64,000 bases of DNA from Leishmania martiniquensis (taxonomy: Eukaryota; Euglenozoa; Kinetoplastea; Trypanosomatida; Trypanosomatidae), in NCBI RefSeq assembly GCF_017916325.1, contig NC_090167.1, positions 414,501 through 478,500 on the forward strand, given 5' to 3'. The position numbers were made by a program, and so were the translations under genes. Positions 21,397 to 31,858 of the stretch are shown here, in pieces. The notes under the pieces are model-generated. The model was given only the letters and a program-made list of their open reading frames with translations, did no database searches and had not been told where the DNA came from. How positions within the stretch are numbered: the first letter of the stretch is position 1; each line of letters begins with the position of its first letter.

Positions 21397-23049
21397 ATGT
21401 TTCTACAGCTACCTTACGAAGCGGACGCGGCGACGCCGTTTTTATCGTCGAGTGTGTAGAGTCTGTGGTGACTGGGCCGCCGTGTCATCATCGCCTAAGC
21501 AGAGGCGTACTTTTTCGTTTGCTGGAGCGGGCATCCTCTTCGTGGTTGCGCTTCGTTGTTAGCTGGTTTATCCGGTGCTGCTGTGGGATGCCTTTGCAGC
21601 AAAGCTCTTTGACGACAGTCTCTCTGTGGTGTTTAGGGTGGAGGTGAGAATGCCGCTGGCCGTGAGAGGGTAGCGGTGGCCATGGTGGTGCTTGCGGCCT
21701 CTTTCTTTTCCTCCTTGCGGTCGAACGAGTAACGGGGAGCGCACTGCACCCCCCACTCTCACTCGGTGCAACCTCGCCTACAAAGTAAACAAACACACAC
21801 CCACACACACAGCGAGGCGCACCCATCTGCCAGAAACTCCAGAAGGCTTTCATGTGTGATTTGGCAGGCAGAAGTGCACCTTCAGTTGTTGTTTTTTGGT
21901 AGGCACAACGTGTTTTTTTCTCGTTTCCTGGTTGCCATGCTGACTCGACACAGGCTTCTGCAACGTGTGGAGAAATACGCGAGGATATGTCTGCGTCCCT
22001 TCCAATTTCGTCGCGTGATATCCGTCATTGGTGTATCCGCTACGGCGGGCGCTGGTGTAGGGGCACAGTTACACCTCACCCCTTCTCGCTCACTCTCTGG
22101 CGCGTGCCTGCGCATCCCACTTGCTCGGTCGCTCCCATCCTCTCTCTCTGCCTTTTGGAATATTTGGTGCACTCGGCACGGTCGACGTGCTCCTCTTTTT
22201 TTTTCTAAATCCCCTTTACATATGTGGCGCACCTCGCACACTCTTGCACTCCCCCCGTACATTTACCACGTTCGGCGCAGTCGTTTTAATTACGTTGCCG
22301 TAGTGGGGGTGGGGAACATCATCAAACGAGGGCGGTGTCTCAAGGTCGAAAAGAGTGGAAGCCCACAACGGACGCGGTCTTTGAGCGCGCTCGTGTCTGC
22401 GTCACACTTACACACCTTCTCCTCTCCCTCGAAAGGGAGGCGCCCGCACCGACTCACCCAGAGACACACACGTACGCACACAATTACACGTGCCTTCTCT
22501 CACAGCAGGGCGTGCTGAAAGCGTTCCCTCTCAGGTGTGCGCGGGTCTATTTCGCACACAACGCCGATACCGGGCCACGGGAGGGTGCCAGCTGACATCT
22601 TCTCTCCGGCGCTTTTCCTGCGCATATAACGCCCCCCCTGCCTTGCTGGAGTGCGCGTACATATTTGGTGCACCACGCTTGTAGCTGTCTTTTGGGTGAC
22701 TGTTCTTTTCCTTGCGTGCTTGCTTTACCGCCGAGTGGACTTGCAATCATTGTTGGTGGGTATCTATAGGTATATAGTGAGTGGCGATAGTTCTCTTGGT
22801 TACTCTTCTTGTGGCCTGTTGCTGTATGGCGTAGCAGAGCGCTGCTGCCGCCTCCCACTTGCGCCCGTCGTCTGACCCTCTCGTTTTTTGTTGTTATTCT
22901 CCCCCTTCCCTCCTTTCCCATCTCCGTTTTCGGAGACCAGCTGTCGCTTCGCTCCCGTTTTTTTTTGTTGGTACCCTCTGTATAGAGGGGGTGGAAAGCT
23001 GTTTCTCTCTCTCTGCCCGGCGTTCACACGCCGCTTAGCGGTAATTGTC
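21397..23049. other. Intergenic: HECT 3'UTR and exportin-1 5'UTR
   Basis: 1.65 kb with no supported gene; CA-rich around 21790-21812. A 250-residue open frame at 21766-22518 is low-complexity (His/Arg/Thr/Ser runs from CA repeats) and is not believed. Confidence 0.5.
22877..22935 (+). promoter_or_regulatory. Candidate spliced-leader acceptor for exportin-1
   Basis: A long T/C tract (22877-22930) is followed by AG at 22934-22935. A second tract at 22946-22970 offers an alternative closer to the ATG at 23050. Confidence 0.35.
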
Positions 23050-26000
23050 ATGGACGCCATCCTAGATTTCAGCAAGCCGCTCGACGTGCAGCAGTTTGAG
23101 CAGGTCGTCATGGCACTGTCCTCCGGTACTCCGGCGCAAATTATGGAGGCGCAGGAGGTGCTCACGCGCTTCAAGGCAAACCATGACGCCTACCTCCGCG
23201 TCGACAAGCTGCTTACCGAATCGCGCAACATGTCCACACGCTTCTTCGCGCTGCAGGTGTTGGATGACACGATTCTGCAACGCTGGAACACCCTCTCCAC
23301 GGACAATCAGCAGGCGATCCGAAACTTTGTTGTGAGCCTGATCGTCCGGGAGTGCACGAGTTTTGCTCACATCCGCCAGAATCGCACTCTCTTGACAAAG
23401 ATGAACATGACACTGGTATCCATTGCAAAGCGGGAGTGGCCGGTGCGGTGGCCGAACTTTGTGCAGGAGATCTCGACAAGCGCATCACCGTCAGAGCCAA
23501 TGGTAGAGAACAACCTCAACCTGCTTCGCCTCGTGGGCGAGGAGGTGTTTGAGTTCGGCGAAAAAACGCTGACGTCACGATGGGTGGAGCGCAAGAAGCA
23601 GGCGTTAGCGCAGGACTTCCGTTTTATCATGGAGCTATGCGTCACCGTCATTGTGAACTCAGATGACACAGCGCTGCTCCGCACGGCGCTCGCCACCCTT
23701 GAGGTGTACGTACCATGGATGACCCCGGAGGTCATCTTCAATGAGCAGGTACTGCAAAGCATCTCGCGCCTGGTCGTCGGCGACGGCAACGTTCGATGCG
23801 AAGCGGTTCGTTGCTTAACAGAGATGTGCTCTGCCGCCACCAGCGGCGGTGCCGCTGGCGATCAGCAGGTGCGCTGCATTTTGGAAACGTTCAAGGCTGC
23901 CCTCGGGAACATCATGAATGCGTTCCCGACGAACCACTCCTCCATCATGGAGCGCATTGTCGGCTTGTACGAGCAGGGATCGCTGATTGATAAAGAATAC
24001 GTATCGAATTTGAGTCTGCTCCTCATTGCTTTCCTTAGACACTACTACGCGAACATATCGTACGACGACATGCTGCTCGTCACCTGTCACGAAATGCTCG
24101 TCGGCATGAGCAACATCAACGAGAAGGAGCTGTTTAAGGCGTGCGTAGAGTACTGGTGGTGGCTCGGCGATCACCTGCTGCGGGCACCCGCCAGCGTAGT
24201 GAAGCGGAATCTCATGTCGAAGTTGCCGCGCGTTCTTTCCGATGTTCGCTTTGTACTGATCCGTCGTATGGCGAAGCCGGAGGAGGTGATCATTGTAGAG
24301 GAGGAAGGCGAGATTCGTCGCGAACACGTCACCGACGTGGAGGAGCTGCAGCTGTACAATCTCATGCGGCAGACGCTGGTGTTTCTGACGCACCTGGATC
24401 CGAAAGACACGCGCAATATCATGACAGACCTGATGAAGCGGCAGGTGGACCGTAGCGAGTGGTCTTGGCACAACTGCAACACCCTCTGCTGGGCCGTCGG
24501 CTCCATCTCCATGGCCCTGTCGGAGCAGGACGAGAGCGACCTTTTTGTGAAAATCATTACCGACCTACTCACTCTCTTCAAGACGATGAGCGGCAAGGAG
24601 AACCGCGCAGTGATCGCCAGCGACGTCATGTTCATTGTCGGGCAGTACCCCCGCTACCTGCGCAACCATACGACGTTCCTATCCACGGTCACGAGAAAAG
24701 TGTTTCAGTTCATGCGAGAAAAGTTTCCTGGAGTGCAGGACATGGCAGTGGACACATTTGTCAAGCTTAGCAAGCAGCTTGACTCCAAGTACGCAGAAGT
24801 GAACGGTAGTACCAGCCTGGCGTCTGAGGTGGCGAAGACCTGGAGTTCTATCACGGAGATGCTGTCCTTGCAGCAGGTGCAGACATGCTTCAACGCCGCC
24901 GGATACATGATTGCGGCCGGCTCCACAGAGCAGCAGCGAGCGCTCCTGCTGGAGACGTTCCTGACCGACACAAACGCCCGTTTCAAGGCGTGCACGGCGT
25001 CCGCCGCTGCCGCGGGGACCGCGTTTTGCCAAAGCGAAGAGGCGATGGTGGAGCTACTACACTACCTGCGCGTCTTCAGCAATGTAGCAGACTCCTGCGG
25101 CGACGTCTTCGTGTATGAAATGATGTTGATCACGCAAGACCTCTACGGCTTTTACCGAATGTTCTCCGAGGCGCAGGCGAGGGCCCTCTCCGACGGCGGC
25201 GAGGCGGCGCTGCATCGCCCTGATATGAAGTACGTGCGTCTCGCGAAGCGCGAGATTCTGCGCATTTTCGAGCGTTTTGTCGGCCACGCCACGCAGCTGA
25301 AATTCATCGCAGAAACCTGCCTACCGGACATGTTTTCAGTGGTGCTGCTGGACTATGAGAACGCGATCGCGGCGGCAAAGGAGCCCGGTGCGCTGGCCCT
25401 GGCGACCGCGTGCGTGCGCACCATGGGCCGGTGTATCGAGAGCAACTGTGAGGCCATTCTGGACCACACATTCAACACTACCGTCGCCATCATTGCCCAC
25501 GATATGGAGAGCCACCCCGATTTTCGTGTGAACCTGTTTAAGCTCTTGCAGGCACTTAACGCCCACTGCTTCGAGGCGTTCATCTGCTACACCTCCACTC
25601 ATGAAGATGTGGTTCTGGGCATGCTGTGGGCCATCAAGCACACCGACTACCCGACCATGTCGATCGGACTGGAAACACTGGACTTGTTCCTGGAGAACGT
25701 GGCTAAATCTGAGTACGCAGAGGTTTTCTACAAGGCCTATATGCAGCGCATTCTCGTGGACGTGATGGTGGCGTCGATGGATTCACTCCACGCTTCTGGC
25801 TTCCAGCATCACGCCCGTATTCTTCAGAAGCTCTTCACCGTTTCCTCCATGGTGCCGGCGGACACACCGACGATCGGTAAAGAGGTGATTCGGGCCTACT
25901 TGCTGGAGAGCCTCACCGTTATCCCAACGCTGACGAACACCTCGATTCTTAGCTTCGTGGACATGTGCTACGAGTGCTTCACAGACGACGAGCGCTTCCG

Positions 26001-26166
26001 CACACGATTCGCCGACTTCCTGATCGAGGTGAAGGTCTGGGGTGCAGAGCAGGAGAATAAGATGCAGGAGGAGGACGAGCGGCGACTGCGCGAGGAGACG
26101 ATCCCCGGGTTTTCAAACCTATCTATGGACGACCCGCCAACGAGCCTGTTCAGCAACCACATCTGA
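23050..26166 (+). CDS. XPO1: Exportin-1 (CRM1), nuclear export receptor
   Basis: 1038-residue karyopherin-beta that carries leucine-rich NES cargo and several RNPs out of the nucleus with Ran-GTP. The importin-beta N-terminal region is at about residues 30-100 (EVLTRFKANHDAYLRVDKLL, FFALQVLDDTIL). The CRIME-type block follows (HIRQNRTLLTKMNMTLVSIA, KREWPVRWPNFVQEI). The NES-groove region is NTLCWAVGSISMAL and GQYPRYLRNH, then MREKFPGVQDMAVDTFVKL. The C terminus keeps helix-rich HEAT repeats and an acidic end. The start MDAILDFSKPLDVQQFE is the CRM1 family N terminus, and length is as expected. Cys480 lies at the position of the leptomycin-B-reactive cysteine of other CRM1 proteins. Confidence 0.96.
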   Translation: MDAILDFSKPLDVQQFEQVVMALSSGTPAQIMEAQEVLTRFKANHDAYLRVDKLLTESRNMSTRFFALQVLDDTILQRWNTLSTDNQQAIRNFVVSLIVRECTSFAHIRQNRTLLTKMNMTLVSIAKREWPVRWPNFVQEISTSASPSEPMVENNLNLLRLVGEEVFEFGEKTLTSRWVERKKQALAQDFRFIMELCVTVIVNSDDTALLRTALATLEVYVPWMTPEVIFNEQVLQSISRLVVGDGNVRCEAVRCLTEMCSAATSGGAAGDQQVRCILETFKAALGNIMNAFPTNHSSIMERIVGLYEQGSLIDKEYVSNLSLLLIAFLRHYYANISYDDMLLVTCHEMLVGMSNINEKELFKACVEYWWWLGDHLLRAPASVVKRNLMSKLPRVLSDVRFVLIRRMAKPEEVIIVEEEGEIRREHVTDVEELQLYNLMRQTLVFLTHLDPKDTRNIMTDLMKRQVDRSEWSWHNCNTLCWAVGSISMALSEQDESDLFVKIITDLLTLFKTMSGKENRAVIASDVMFIVGQYPRYLRNHTTFLSTVTRKVFQFMREKFPGVQDMAVDTFVKLSKQLDSKYAEVNGSTSLASEVAKTWSSITEMLSLQQVQTCFNAAGYMIAAGSTEQQRALLLETFLTDTNARFKACTASAAAAGTAFCQSEEAMVELLHYLRVFSNVADSCGDVFVYEMMLITQDLYGFYRMFSEAQARALSDGGEAALHRPDMKYVRLAKREILRIFERFVGHATQLKFIAETCLPDMFSVVLLDYENAIAAAKEPGALALATACVRTMGRCIESNCEAILDHTFNTTVAIIAHDMESHPDFRVNLFKLLQALNAHCFEAFICYTSTHEDVVLGMLWAIKHTDYPTMSIGLETLDLFLENVAKSEYAEVFYKAYMQRILVDVMVASMDSLHASGFQHHARILQKLFTVSSMVPADTPTIGKEVIRAYLLESLTVIPTLTNTSILSFVDMCYECFTDDERFRTRFADFLIEVKVWGAEQENKMQEEDERRLREETIPGFSNLSMDDPPTSLFSNHI

Positions 26167-27242
26167 AATCGGCGGGTGCGCAGAAGGGCAGAACGCGGGC
26201 CCCGTCTCACACGGTCGACATCCGCGTCGTTGTCGCGTGTATCCAATTCTCTACCCCATCACTCTTAAGACTCCCTTCTTCCCCCCTCCGATCCTGCTGT
26301 GCCACTCTTTTTGGCTAATGGGCGGCACAATGCAGAGTCGCAGCTCTGAGTGACACCCTGATTGAAGGACGGAGGCTGGGATGCAGTACAGAAGGTATGC
26401 CCTCAGTTACGCGCTGCTCCTTAAAGCAGTTGATGACCTTTTACACACACACACATACACATACGAGAAAAGAAGGCGAAACGTAATTGTAGATGCATAC
26501 AAACGCTGCTGCCCCATCGCGCTCGCTATTGAGCACCCCATGCGCACAGCTACTCTAGTCAGTGTTTTCGTACGCTTTCTCTGTGCGTGTAAACTTCGCG
26601 GTGCAGCGCACCCACTGAGGGGGTGGGAGCGGTGCAAAATATTCAGCACGTGGGGTCCTTTTTTTTCGTGTTTGTGCGGTTGCTGTTTCTCTTCATGAAA
26701 GGTGCTTGCGCTGTGCGGCGTGTACGTGCCTCATTTGGACCCCAAAGCGCCCATCACCTCACCTCTTCCCTCCTCTTCTTGGAATGTCTCACGCTGACTC
26801 TCTGCTGATTCCTCGCCCTTTTCATGGCGTTTCTCTTCGTGGCGCACACTCACACCATTTTTGCGGATGCATACGGCTTCAGGAAACGCAGATACAAACA
26901 CATACTTTCATTGCAGGCAGCATGAGCTCTGGCGCTATCACGCTTCCTTCCCTTTCTTCGACATACGTATCCGCGTACGCCGCAACAGGAACTTGTGGGT
27001 GAACAGGCGCTGATGCAGGCGACTTTCCCTGCCTTATTCACAGCTCTTCTCGAAGGTCTGCGTCGCTCTCATCGCCTTGTTTCGGTCACACCCCTACACT
27101 CGCGCCCACGCTTCAATCACTATCCTCGTCGAAGCGCTTCCTGACTCGTCTTCCCCCTCCCTTCACTCGGCCGAGGTTTCCTCTGTATCTAAGCGACTGC
27201 ACTCTTTTTGTTTTTACGAGGCCTTTTTGTCGTGTTACTTTC
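26167..27242. other. Intergenic: exportin-1 3'UTR and carrier 1 5'UTR
   Basis: No gene supported. A short (CA)n run lies at 26443-26460; pyrimidine-rich DNA at about 27125-27165 is the likely processing signal for the carrier gene. Confidence 0.5.
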
Positions 27243-28364
27243 ATGGATTCCTCCCTGGTGACGGCGCCAGCATGCAATGAAACGGGGGCTGGGCGACTCG
27301 ACACGCGCTACTCCGTCCACGTCTTCGGCAGAAGCGGCAGTGGCAGCAGCAGCAGCAGCCCCACACCTTGCTCAACCTTACCAGCTCTGGCGACGGCCTC
27401 GATGGATAAAGGGAATAGCCATCTTGTGGACACGGAGCATGTCCCGACATCACTGAATGCGATAGGCCCGCATGCGCCGGTTGCCATCCACACTGTTAGC
27501 TCCCAACTCGCATCTGCCACGAGCACCTGTGTCTTCTACCCGTTTGATACGCTGAAGATACGGTACATGTCGCAAGACGGCACAGCGACGCGCCTGCACA
27601 ATGGCCGCGTCTACTCGTCCATTTACAGTTCGCTGGCGCTAATCTGCAGAGAGGAGGGCTTGCGCGCGTTGTTCCGCGGATGTGCAGTGGCCGTCGCCGG
27701 CTCAATGGTTGCTTGGGGTGTGTACATGCTTTTGTACCGCCAGCTGTGCAACCTGACAGAGTCCACGTCGTACACGGAACGATCGTGTGTCTCGGCGGTG
27801 TCTAGCGCCATCTCCTCCTGCGTGGCCTGCCCGATTTTTCTCGTCAAATCCCGCATGCAGTTGGAGGAGGTGAAGCGCGTCTCGCTCTACCGCTCATTTT
27901 GGAGCGGCGTCCACCATACAGTGCAGACAACTGGTGTCCGCTCCCTCTGGCGTGGATTACCACTGCAGCTTTTCTTGATCTTCCCCAACGCGCTGAGCAT
28001 TCCTACCTACGACACACTGAAGCGGTTTCTTCTACAAAACCGCTGGCATCATGCTGAGCTCACAGAGCTGAACCTCTTCGAGATCGGCGTCTGCTCCACT
28101 CTGACGAAGGTTTGGATTCTTATCCTGTCGCACCCTCTTGTAATGATGAAGGTGCGCATGCAAGACGAAAGGGCCACCCTTGGTGAGTGTCAGTACCGCT
28201 CCGTCGCGCAGAGCTTCTCGAGCGTGCTCAAGACGCAAGGGCCGCAGGGTATGTACCGTGGGTTCTTCACGGCACTCGTTCATTCCCTGCCCCGCTCCTT
28301 TCTGCACTACTGCATTTACGAAAAAACTCTGGTGCTCCTGTGCCGCCGATACCCGTCACCGTAG
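27243..28364 (+). CDS. Mitochondrial carrier (SLC25A32-like), first of a pair
   Basis: 373-residue SLC25 carrier for the mitochondrial inner membrane. The first carrier signature is canonical (YPFDTLKIRYMSQDG, residues 99-113). The second (CPIFLVKSRMQ, 196-206) and third (HPLVMMKVRMQDERA, 297-311) lack the acidic residue of P-x-[DE]-x-x-[KR]. This pattern, plus the conserved RMQD after repeat 3, resembles SLC25A32 and yeast NDT/FLX1 carriers for folate, FAD or pyridine nucleotides; the exact substrate is open. About 75 N-terminal residues are a Ser/Pro-rich extension, unusual for carriers, so translation could instead start at Met54. It is followed 1.08 kb downstream by a related gene sharing the TVQTTGVRSLWRG block. 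Confidence 0.88.
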   Translation: MDSSLVTAPACNETGAGRLDTRYSVHVFGRSGSGSSSSSPTPCSTLPALATASMDKGNSHLVDTEHVPTSLNAIGPHAPVAIHTVSSQLASATSTCVFYPFDTLKIRYMSQDGTATRLHNGRVYSSIYSSLALICREEGLRALFRGCAVAVAGSMVAWGVYMLLYRQLCNLTESTSYTERSCVSAVSSAISSCVACPIFLVKSRMQLEEVKRVSLYRSFWSGVHHTVQTTGVRSLWRGLPLQLFLIFPNALSIPTYDTLKRFLLQNRWHHAELTELNLFEIGVCSTLTKVWILILSHPLVMMKVRMQDERATLGECQYRSVAQSFSSVLKTQGPQGMYRGFFTALVHSLPRSFLHYCIYEKTLVLLCRRYPSP

Positions 28365-29447
28365 CGACGCCGGCTAAGGACCTTTTGAGAAGACGGGTGG
28401 CATCGGAGAAAGGGCGCGTGTACGTGCGTGCGTGCGCGTGGGGGTGGGGGGAGGCAGATGGTGTCAGAGCGGTAGCGAGGTGGTCCGCGGCAGTGCGCCG
28501 CCTCCTTCTTCCTTCCTGCCTCCCCTTTCCCCTCGGTTGTCTTGGCTCACCGAATCTCTTGGTGAGGCGAAGGAGCTCCAAGGCAGTCGGGGGGGTAGAG
28601 GTGGGGGGAACGAACCACCTGAGTGCCCGTTTTGCCGTCACAACCGCCTGTGTCTGCTGCGAGGCCTCCGTTGGGCTTTGTCCCCTCTTCACTCTTTGAG
28701 GCAGACATTTCCTGAGGAGCTGCTTTCCACTTCTCATAGGACTTGTCTGTGGGTTTTATCGTTGGTTCGTTGCCGTCCCGCCACCCTCTCCGTCTTTGTA
28801 TCGGTCCCCCCGCCCGCACGGCCCTGGTACACACACACGCACACACGATTAGGCCTCTACGGCTTACCAACGCCTTTACCACCACAACTGCGCACCCACC
28901 GGCAGACATGTGCGAGAGAGAGGAAAAGCACGCGTGCATCCAGGAAGGGTGGGAGGCGCAGTTGAAAGGGGAGTTGGAAAAGAATCTTTACAGCGAGGCA
29001 GCCATGATATCGAGGAAGGCCGTAGATGCAGGTTGTGTGTGCCGCTTTGTTGTAACATAAGCTGTGAGCATTTCCTGAGACGCAAGTGTCATACGTGCGG
29101 TCAAAGACTCTGTGAACTGCTTTCTGCCCTTCATGACGCTGTGCGGAGCGCAGGTTGTGGCAGTGACAATCCTGAGATGCGAGTGGAAAAGAAAAAGGCG
29201 ATGGCTGCACATCCTCAGGTGCGCGGGTCAAGAAAGACCCACTCTTAATGAGCATCGTGGGTGCTCATCTTGTGTCTTTGCCCAAACACACACCACCACC
29301 GCCTCCTCTTTTTCTCCTTGCTGCTGCCATCCAGTACATGAACTCGCCTCCGCAGAGCTGGAGCACCGAAGGGCTACGGCGCTAGGCGCCCCGCAGAGGA
29401 CATCGACTCCCTTGCCCCCTCCGCTCTGTGTGTACTTGTGATGCACC
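28365..29447. other. Intergenic between the two mitochondrial carriers
   Basis: No gene supported. G-rich runs lie at 28439-28453 and 28589-28608, and a pyrimidine tract ending CAG at 29301-29334 is probably the splice acceptor for the second carrier. Confidence 0.5.
29301..29334 (+). promoter_or_regulatory. Candidate spliced-leader acceptor for carrier 2
   Basis: C/T-rich tract ending in CCAG at 29331-29334, 113 bases before the ATG at 29448. An out-of-frame ATG at 29338 would lie in the leader if this AG is used. Confidence 0.4.
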
Positions 29448-30461
29448 ATGGGCGAGAGATCGGCGCGGCCCGAGACGACTGCCTTCCAGCACACCATCGC
29501 GTCGCAGCTGGGCGCTGCCACAAGCACAATTCTGCTGTATCCAGTCGACCTGATACGAATGCGTTTCCTATCCCAAGACGGCACACGCACCCGAGAGCAC
29601 AACGGTCAAACGTACCGGAGTATCGTGAAGGCGTTCCAGCTCATCTACCGCGAGGAGGGGGGGCTGCCAGCTTTCTTTCGAGGTTGCCACGTGTCAGTGT
29701 TGGGAACCTTTTGCGCGTGGGGCGTCTACATGTATCTTTACCGCCACCAGTGCACCTGGCACGAAGCGCGCCAAAAAAAGCGTGAGGAGGCGCACCGCAG
29801 CGGACGCGGCCTGTCAGGGTCGCCCGAGAAAGACCCGCTCGCCGCAGACGGCTGGGCCACGTGGCAGAATCTCCAGCAGCGCTTCGGATTTTCCATTATT
29901 GCCAGCTGTGCTGCTGCAGCAGTGTGCAATCCAATCTGGCTGCTCAAGACACGCATGCAACTGGAGGAAACCTCCGCACGAACGGCAGGACTACCGCGTA
30001 ACTTTCGCACATTTCGCGGAGGGCTCCTACACACAGTACAAACCACCGGAGTCCGATCGCTGTGGCGCGGTACTTCGGCGCAAATAGTGCTTGCCGTGCC
30101 GAACGCCTTTCACCTTCCCTTGTACGACTTCATCAAGACCGTCATCGTGGAAGTGAGCAGAAGAAGTGAGCTTTCAGTCCTTGAGGTGTGCTTCTGCTCT
30201 ACGCTGACAAAGGTTGTTCTGGCGCTCGTATGCCATCCAGTGATGGTCGTTAAGACACGCTTGCAGGACCACCGCGCGCACGCAGGGGAGATTCAATACT
30301 GCTCTTTTCTGCAGGCAACGAAGACGATTTGGCAGCGCGGAGGAACGACTGCCTTCTACCGCGGAACTGCGTCTTCGCTGTGCCAGACGGTCCCTCGCTC
30401 CGTGCTCATGTTTGTTGGGTACGAGCAGTTTCTAAAGTTGGTCAAGCGCCTTTCCTCCTGA
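29448..30461 (+). CDS. Mitochondrial carrier (SLC25A32-like), second of a pair
   Basis: 337-residue SLC25 carrier. Signatures: YPVDLIRMRFLSQDG (residues 31-45), NPIWLLKTRMQLEE (161-174) and HPVMVVKTRLQDHRA (263-277). The acidic residue is lost in repeats 2 and 3, with Trp in repeat 2 as in SLC25A32 (family P-L-W-x-x-K-T-R), so a folate, FAD or pyridine-nucleotide carrier is the best guess. Residues about 105-140 form a charged insert (RQKKREEAHRSGRG) in the matrix loop between repeats 1 and 2. It clearly derives from the same ancestor as the upstream gene: both have the SQDGT-x-T-R-x-HNG and HTVQTTGVRSLWRG blocks, but outside these they have diverged. The start ATG sits in the context CACCATGG. 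Confidence 0.92.
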   Translation: MGERSARPETTAFQHTIASQLGAATSTILLYPVDLIRMRFLSQDGTRTREHNGQTYRSIVKAFQLIYREEGGLPAFFRGCHVSVLGTFCAWGVYMYLYRHQCTWHEARQKKREEAHRSGRGLSGSPEKDPLAADGWATWQNLQQRFGFSIIASCAAAAVCNPIWLLKTRMQLEETSARTAGLPRNFRTFRGGLLHTVQTTGVRSLWRGTSAQIVLAVPNAFHLPLYDFIKTVIVEVSRRSELSVLEVCFCSTLTKVVLALVCHPVMVVKTRLQDHRAHAGEIQYCSFLQATKTIWQRGGTTAFYRGTASSLCQTVPRSVLMFVGYEQFLKLVKRLSS

Positions 30462-30649
30462 GCGCTGTGCCCCCTCTTACCCCACCACCGGTGATGGATG
30501 CGCGTCAAGTATAGAGAAAATCCCCCCCGTTCTCTTCCCTTGGCCAACGCGTCTAGGCAAGCCCAATCGAACCGCGCAATGTGAAAATTGAGATGACATG
30601 GGGTCCGTCAACAGGTCCGTCCTTCTTATCACACAAGCTCCCTGTCGAA

Positions 30650-30681
30650 TGCCGCTCGATGAACCATTTCATCGAGCGGCA
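30650..30681 (+). other. Perfect 14-bp hairpin in the carrier 2 3'UTR
   Basis: TGCCGCTCGATGAA is followed by the loop CCAT and then its exact reverse complement. The hairpin lies about 190 bases after the carrier stop codon. As RNA it would be a very stable stem-loop, so it may act as a 3'UTR stability element or a processing signal; its function is not known. Confidence 0.8.
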
Positions 30682-31489
30682 CACACACACACACGCGCAT
30701 GCGCAGCCGGAAATGGGGTGCCGGCTTTCGGAGGAATCGAAGCAGGGGTGCCGCAGTAATGTGTGGGGTCACAGTACAAACACTTGGAAGAGTACCAGAA
30801 AGGCGCGACTATATGACTCGCTCAGGTTCCTATACTGCGTTCCATTCCTTTCGAGAGGAAAAGCATTGATCGGAAACCAAGCACGCCTGCAGAGGATCTG
30901 ATGCCGGCGGCGGTGGACCTGAGAGCCCGAAGCTGTGAAGTTCGGACTGTGCCGAGCCGTCGCACTTCGCTCGCTATCAAGCCCGACGTCTCTCTCCCTG
31001 CTCAGCTCTTTTTCTTTTTTTCTTCGTTACCACTGCCGCGGATGATCTCTCCTTCACACTCCCGTAAAAGAAAAAAAGCGTTCTTGCTTTGTCCCAGCTC
31101 TTTGCTTGTTACGTATGCTGATGATCATACGACCTGCTAAAGAGGGGTGGTGGTGGTGGTGAAGTGTGTGCCTTTTTGCTTCCTTGCGGTAGAGGGGCAA
31201 GCGCGGCGGCAGCCCTTTTCCCCAAGTCTTCCCCCTCCACCACCACACACACACACGCACACGAATGAGGCCGAGCGATTTAGTGTCCCCACATCCCCTC
31301 GCCTTTTTGCTTCACCTTCGCTCTGGCTGGGGTTTGAACGGACGTGTGTGTAGCAGACGTTTACGTGCCACTCGTTGTCGTGGAGGTCCGCCCCCTGCAA
31401 TCGCATTTTGCTATTTCATAGAACTCCTTCTAGGCGCCTTCCCTTCGCTTCTTCTGCGCTCCCGTCGCCCCCCTTTTTTCAACACGCCG

Positions 31490-31510
31490 TCCCTCCTCCC
31501 TCTCCCGCAG
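31490..31510 (+). promoter_or_regulatory. Candidate spliced-leader acceptor for the 1616-residue gene
   Basis: An almost pure C/T run ends in CGCAG at 31506-31510. The leader would be 348 bases and would include both microsatellites. The choice of AG is inferred. Confidence 0.4.
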
Positions 31511-31679
31511 GGAGTCAGGTGCCTGCGCATTTCCTGCATTCTTCCCTACCCAGAAATTGGTGGCGTTTGCGAGAGGAGCCCACGTGCCATCATTACAGAC
31601 AAGAAATCTGTCGGCCCGTCTTCCTCTGCTGCTCCCTGGAAGTGTGCGATTGTCGTCTGTCGCGCATGAAGACGCCCAC

Positions 31680-31697
31680 TATATATATATATATACA
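31680..31697. repeat. (TA)n microsatellite
   Basis: About nine TA/AT units in the leader region of the 1616-residue gene. Confidence 0.85.
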
Positions 31698-31858
31698 TAA
31701 GACGTTCGTAGTCGCAGCAGCCCGGCGTTTACCCGAGCGTCTCAATTTTCTCTTACTGAAGTCGCCATCCATAGGAGGGACAGTAGACACACACACACAC
31801 GCACACGCACACAGAGACACACTTACATAGACGCGCACACTCTCGTAGAGGAATCGAA

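Larger units (their letters stand above)
30462..31858. other. Intergenic: carrier 2 3'UTR and 5'UTR of the 1616-residue gene
   Basis: No gene supported. It contains a perfect hairpin (30650-30681), a (TA)n run (31680-31697), a (CA)n run (31788-31822) and a textbook pyrimidine tract with CAG (31490-31510). Confidence 0.6.

Noticed and set aside
21766..22518. 250-residue + strand frame before exportin-1
   Set aside because: Made of His/Thr/Arg runs from CA repeats with no domain; lies in the leader region.
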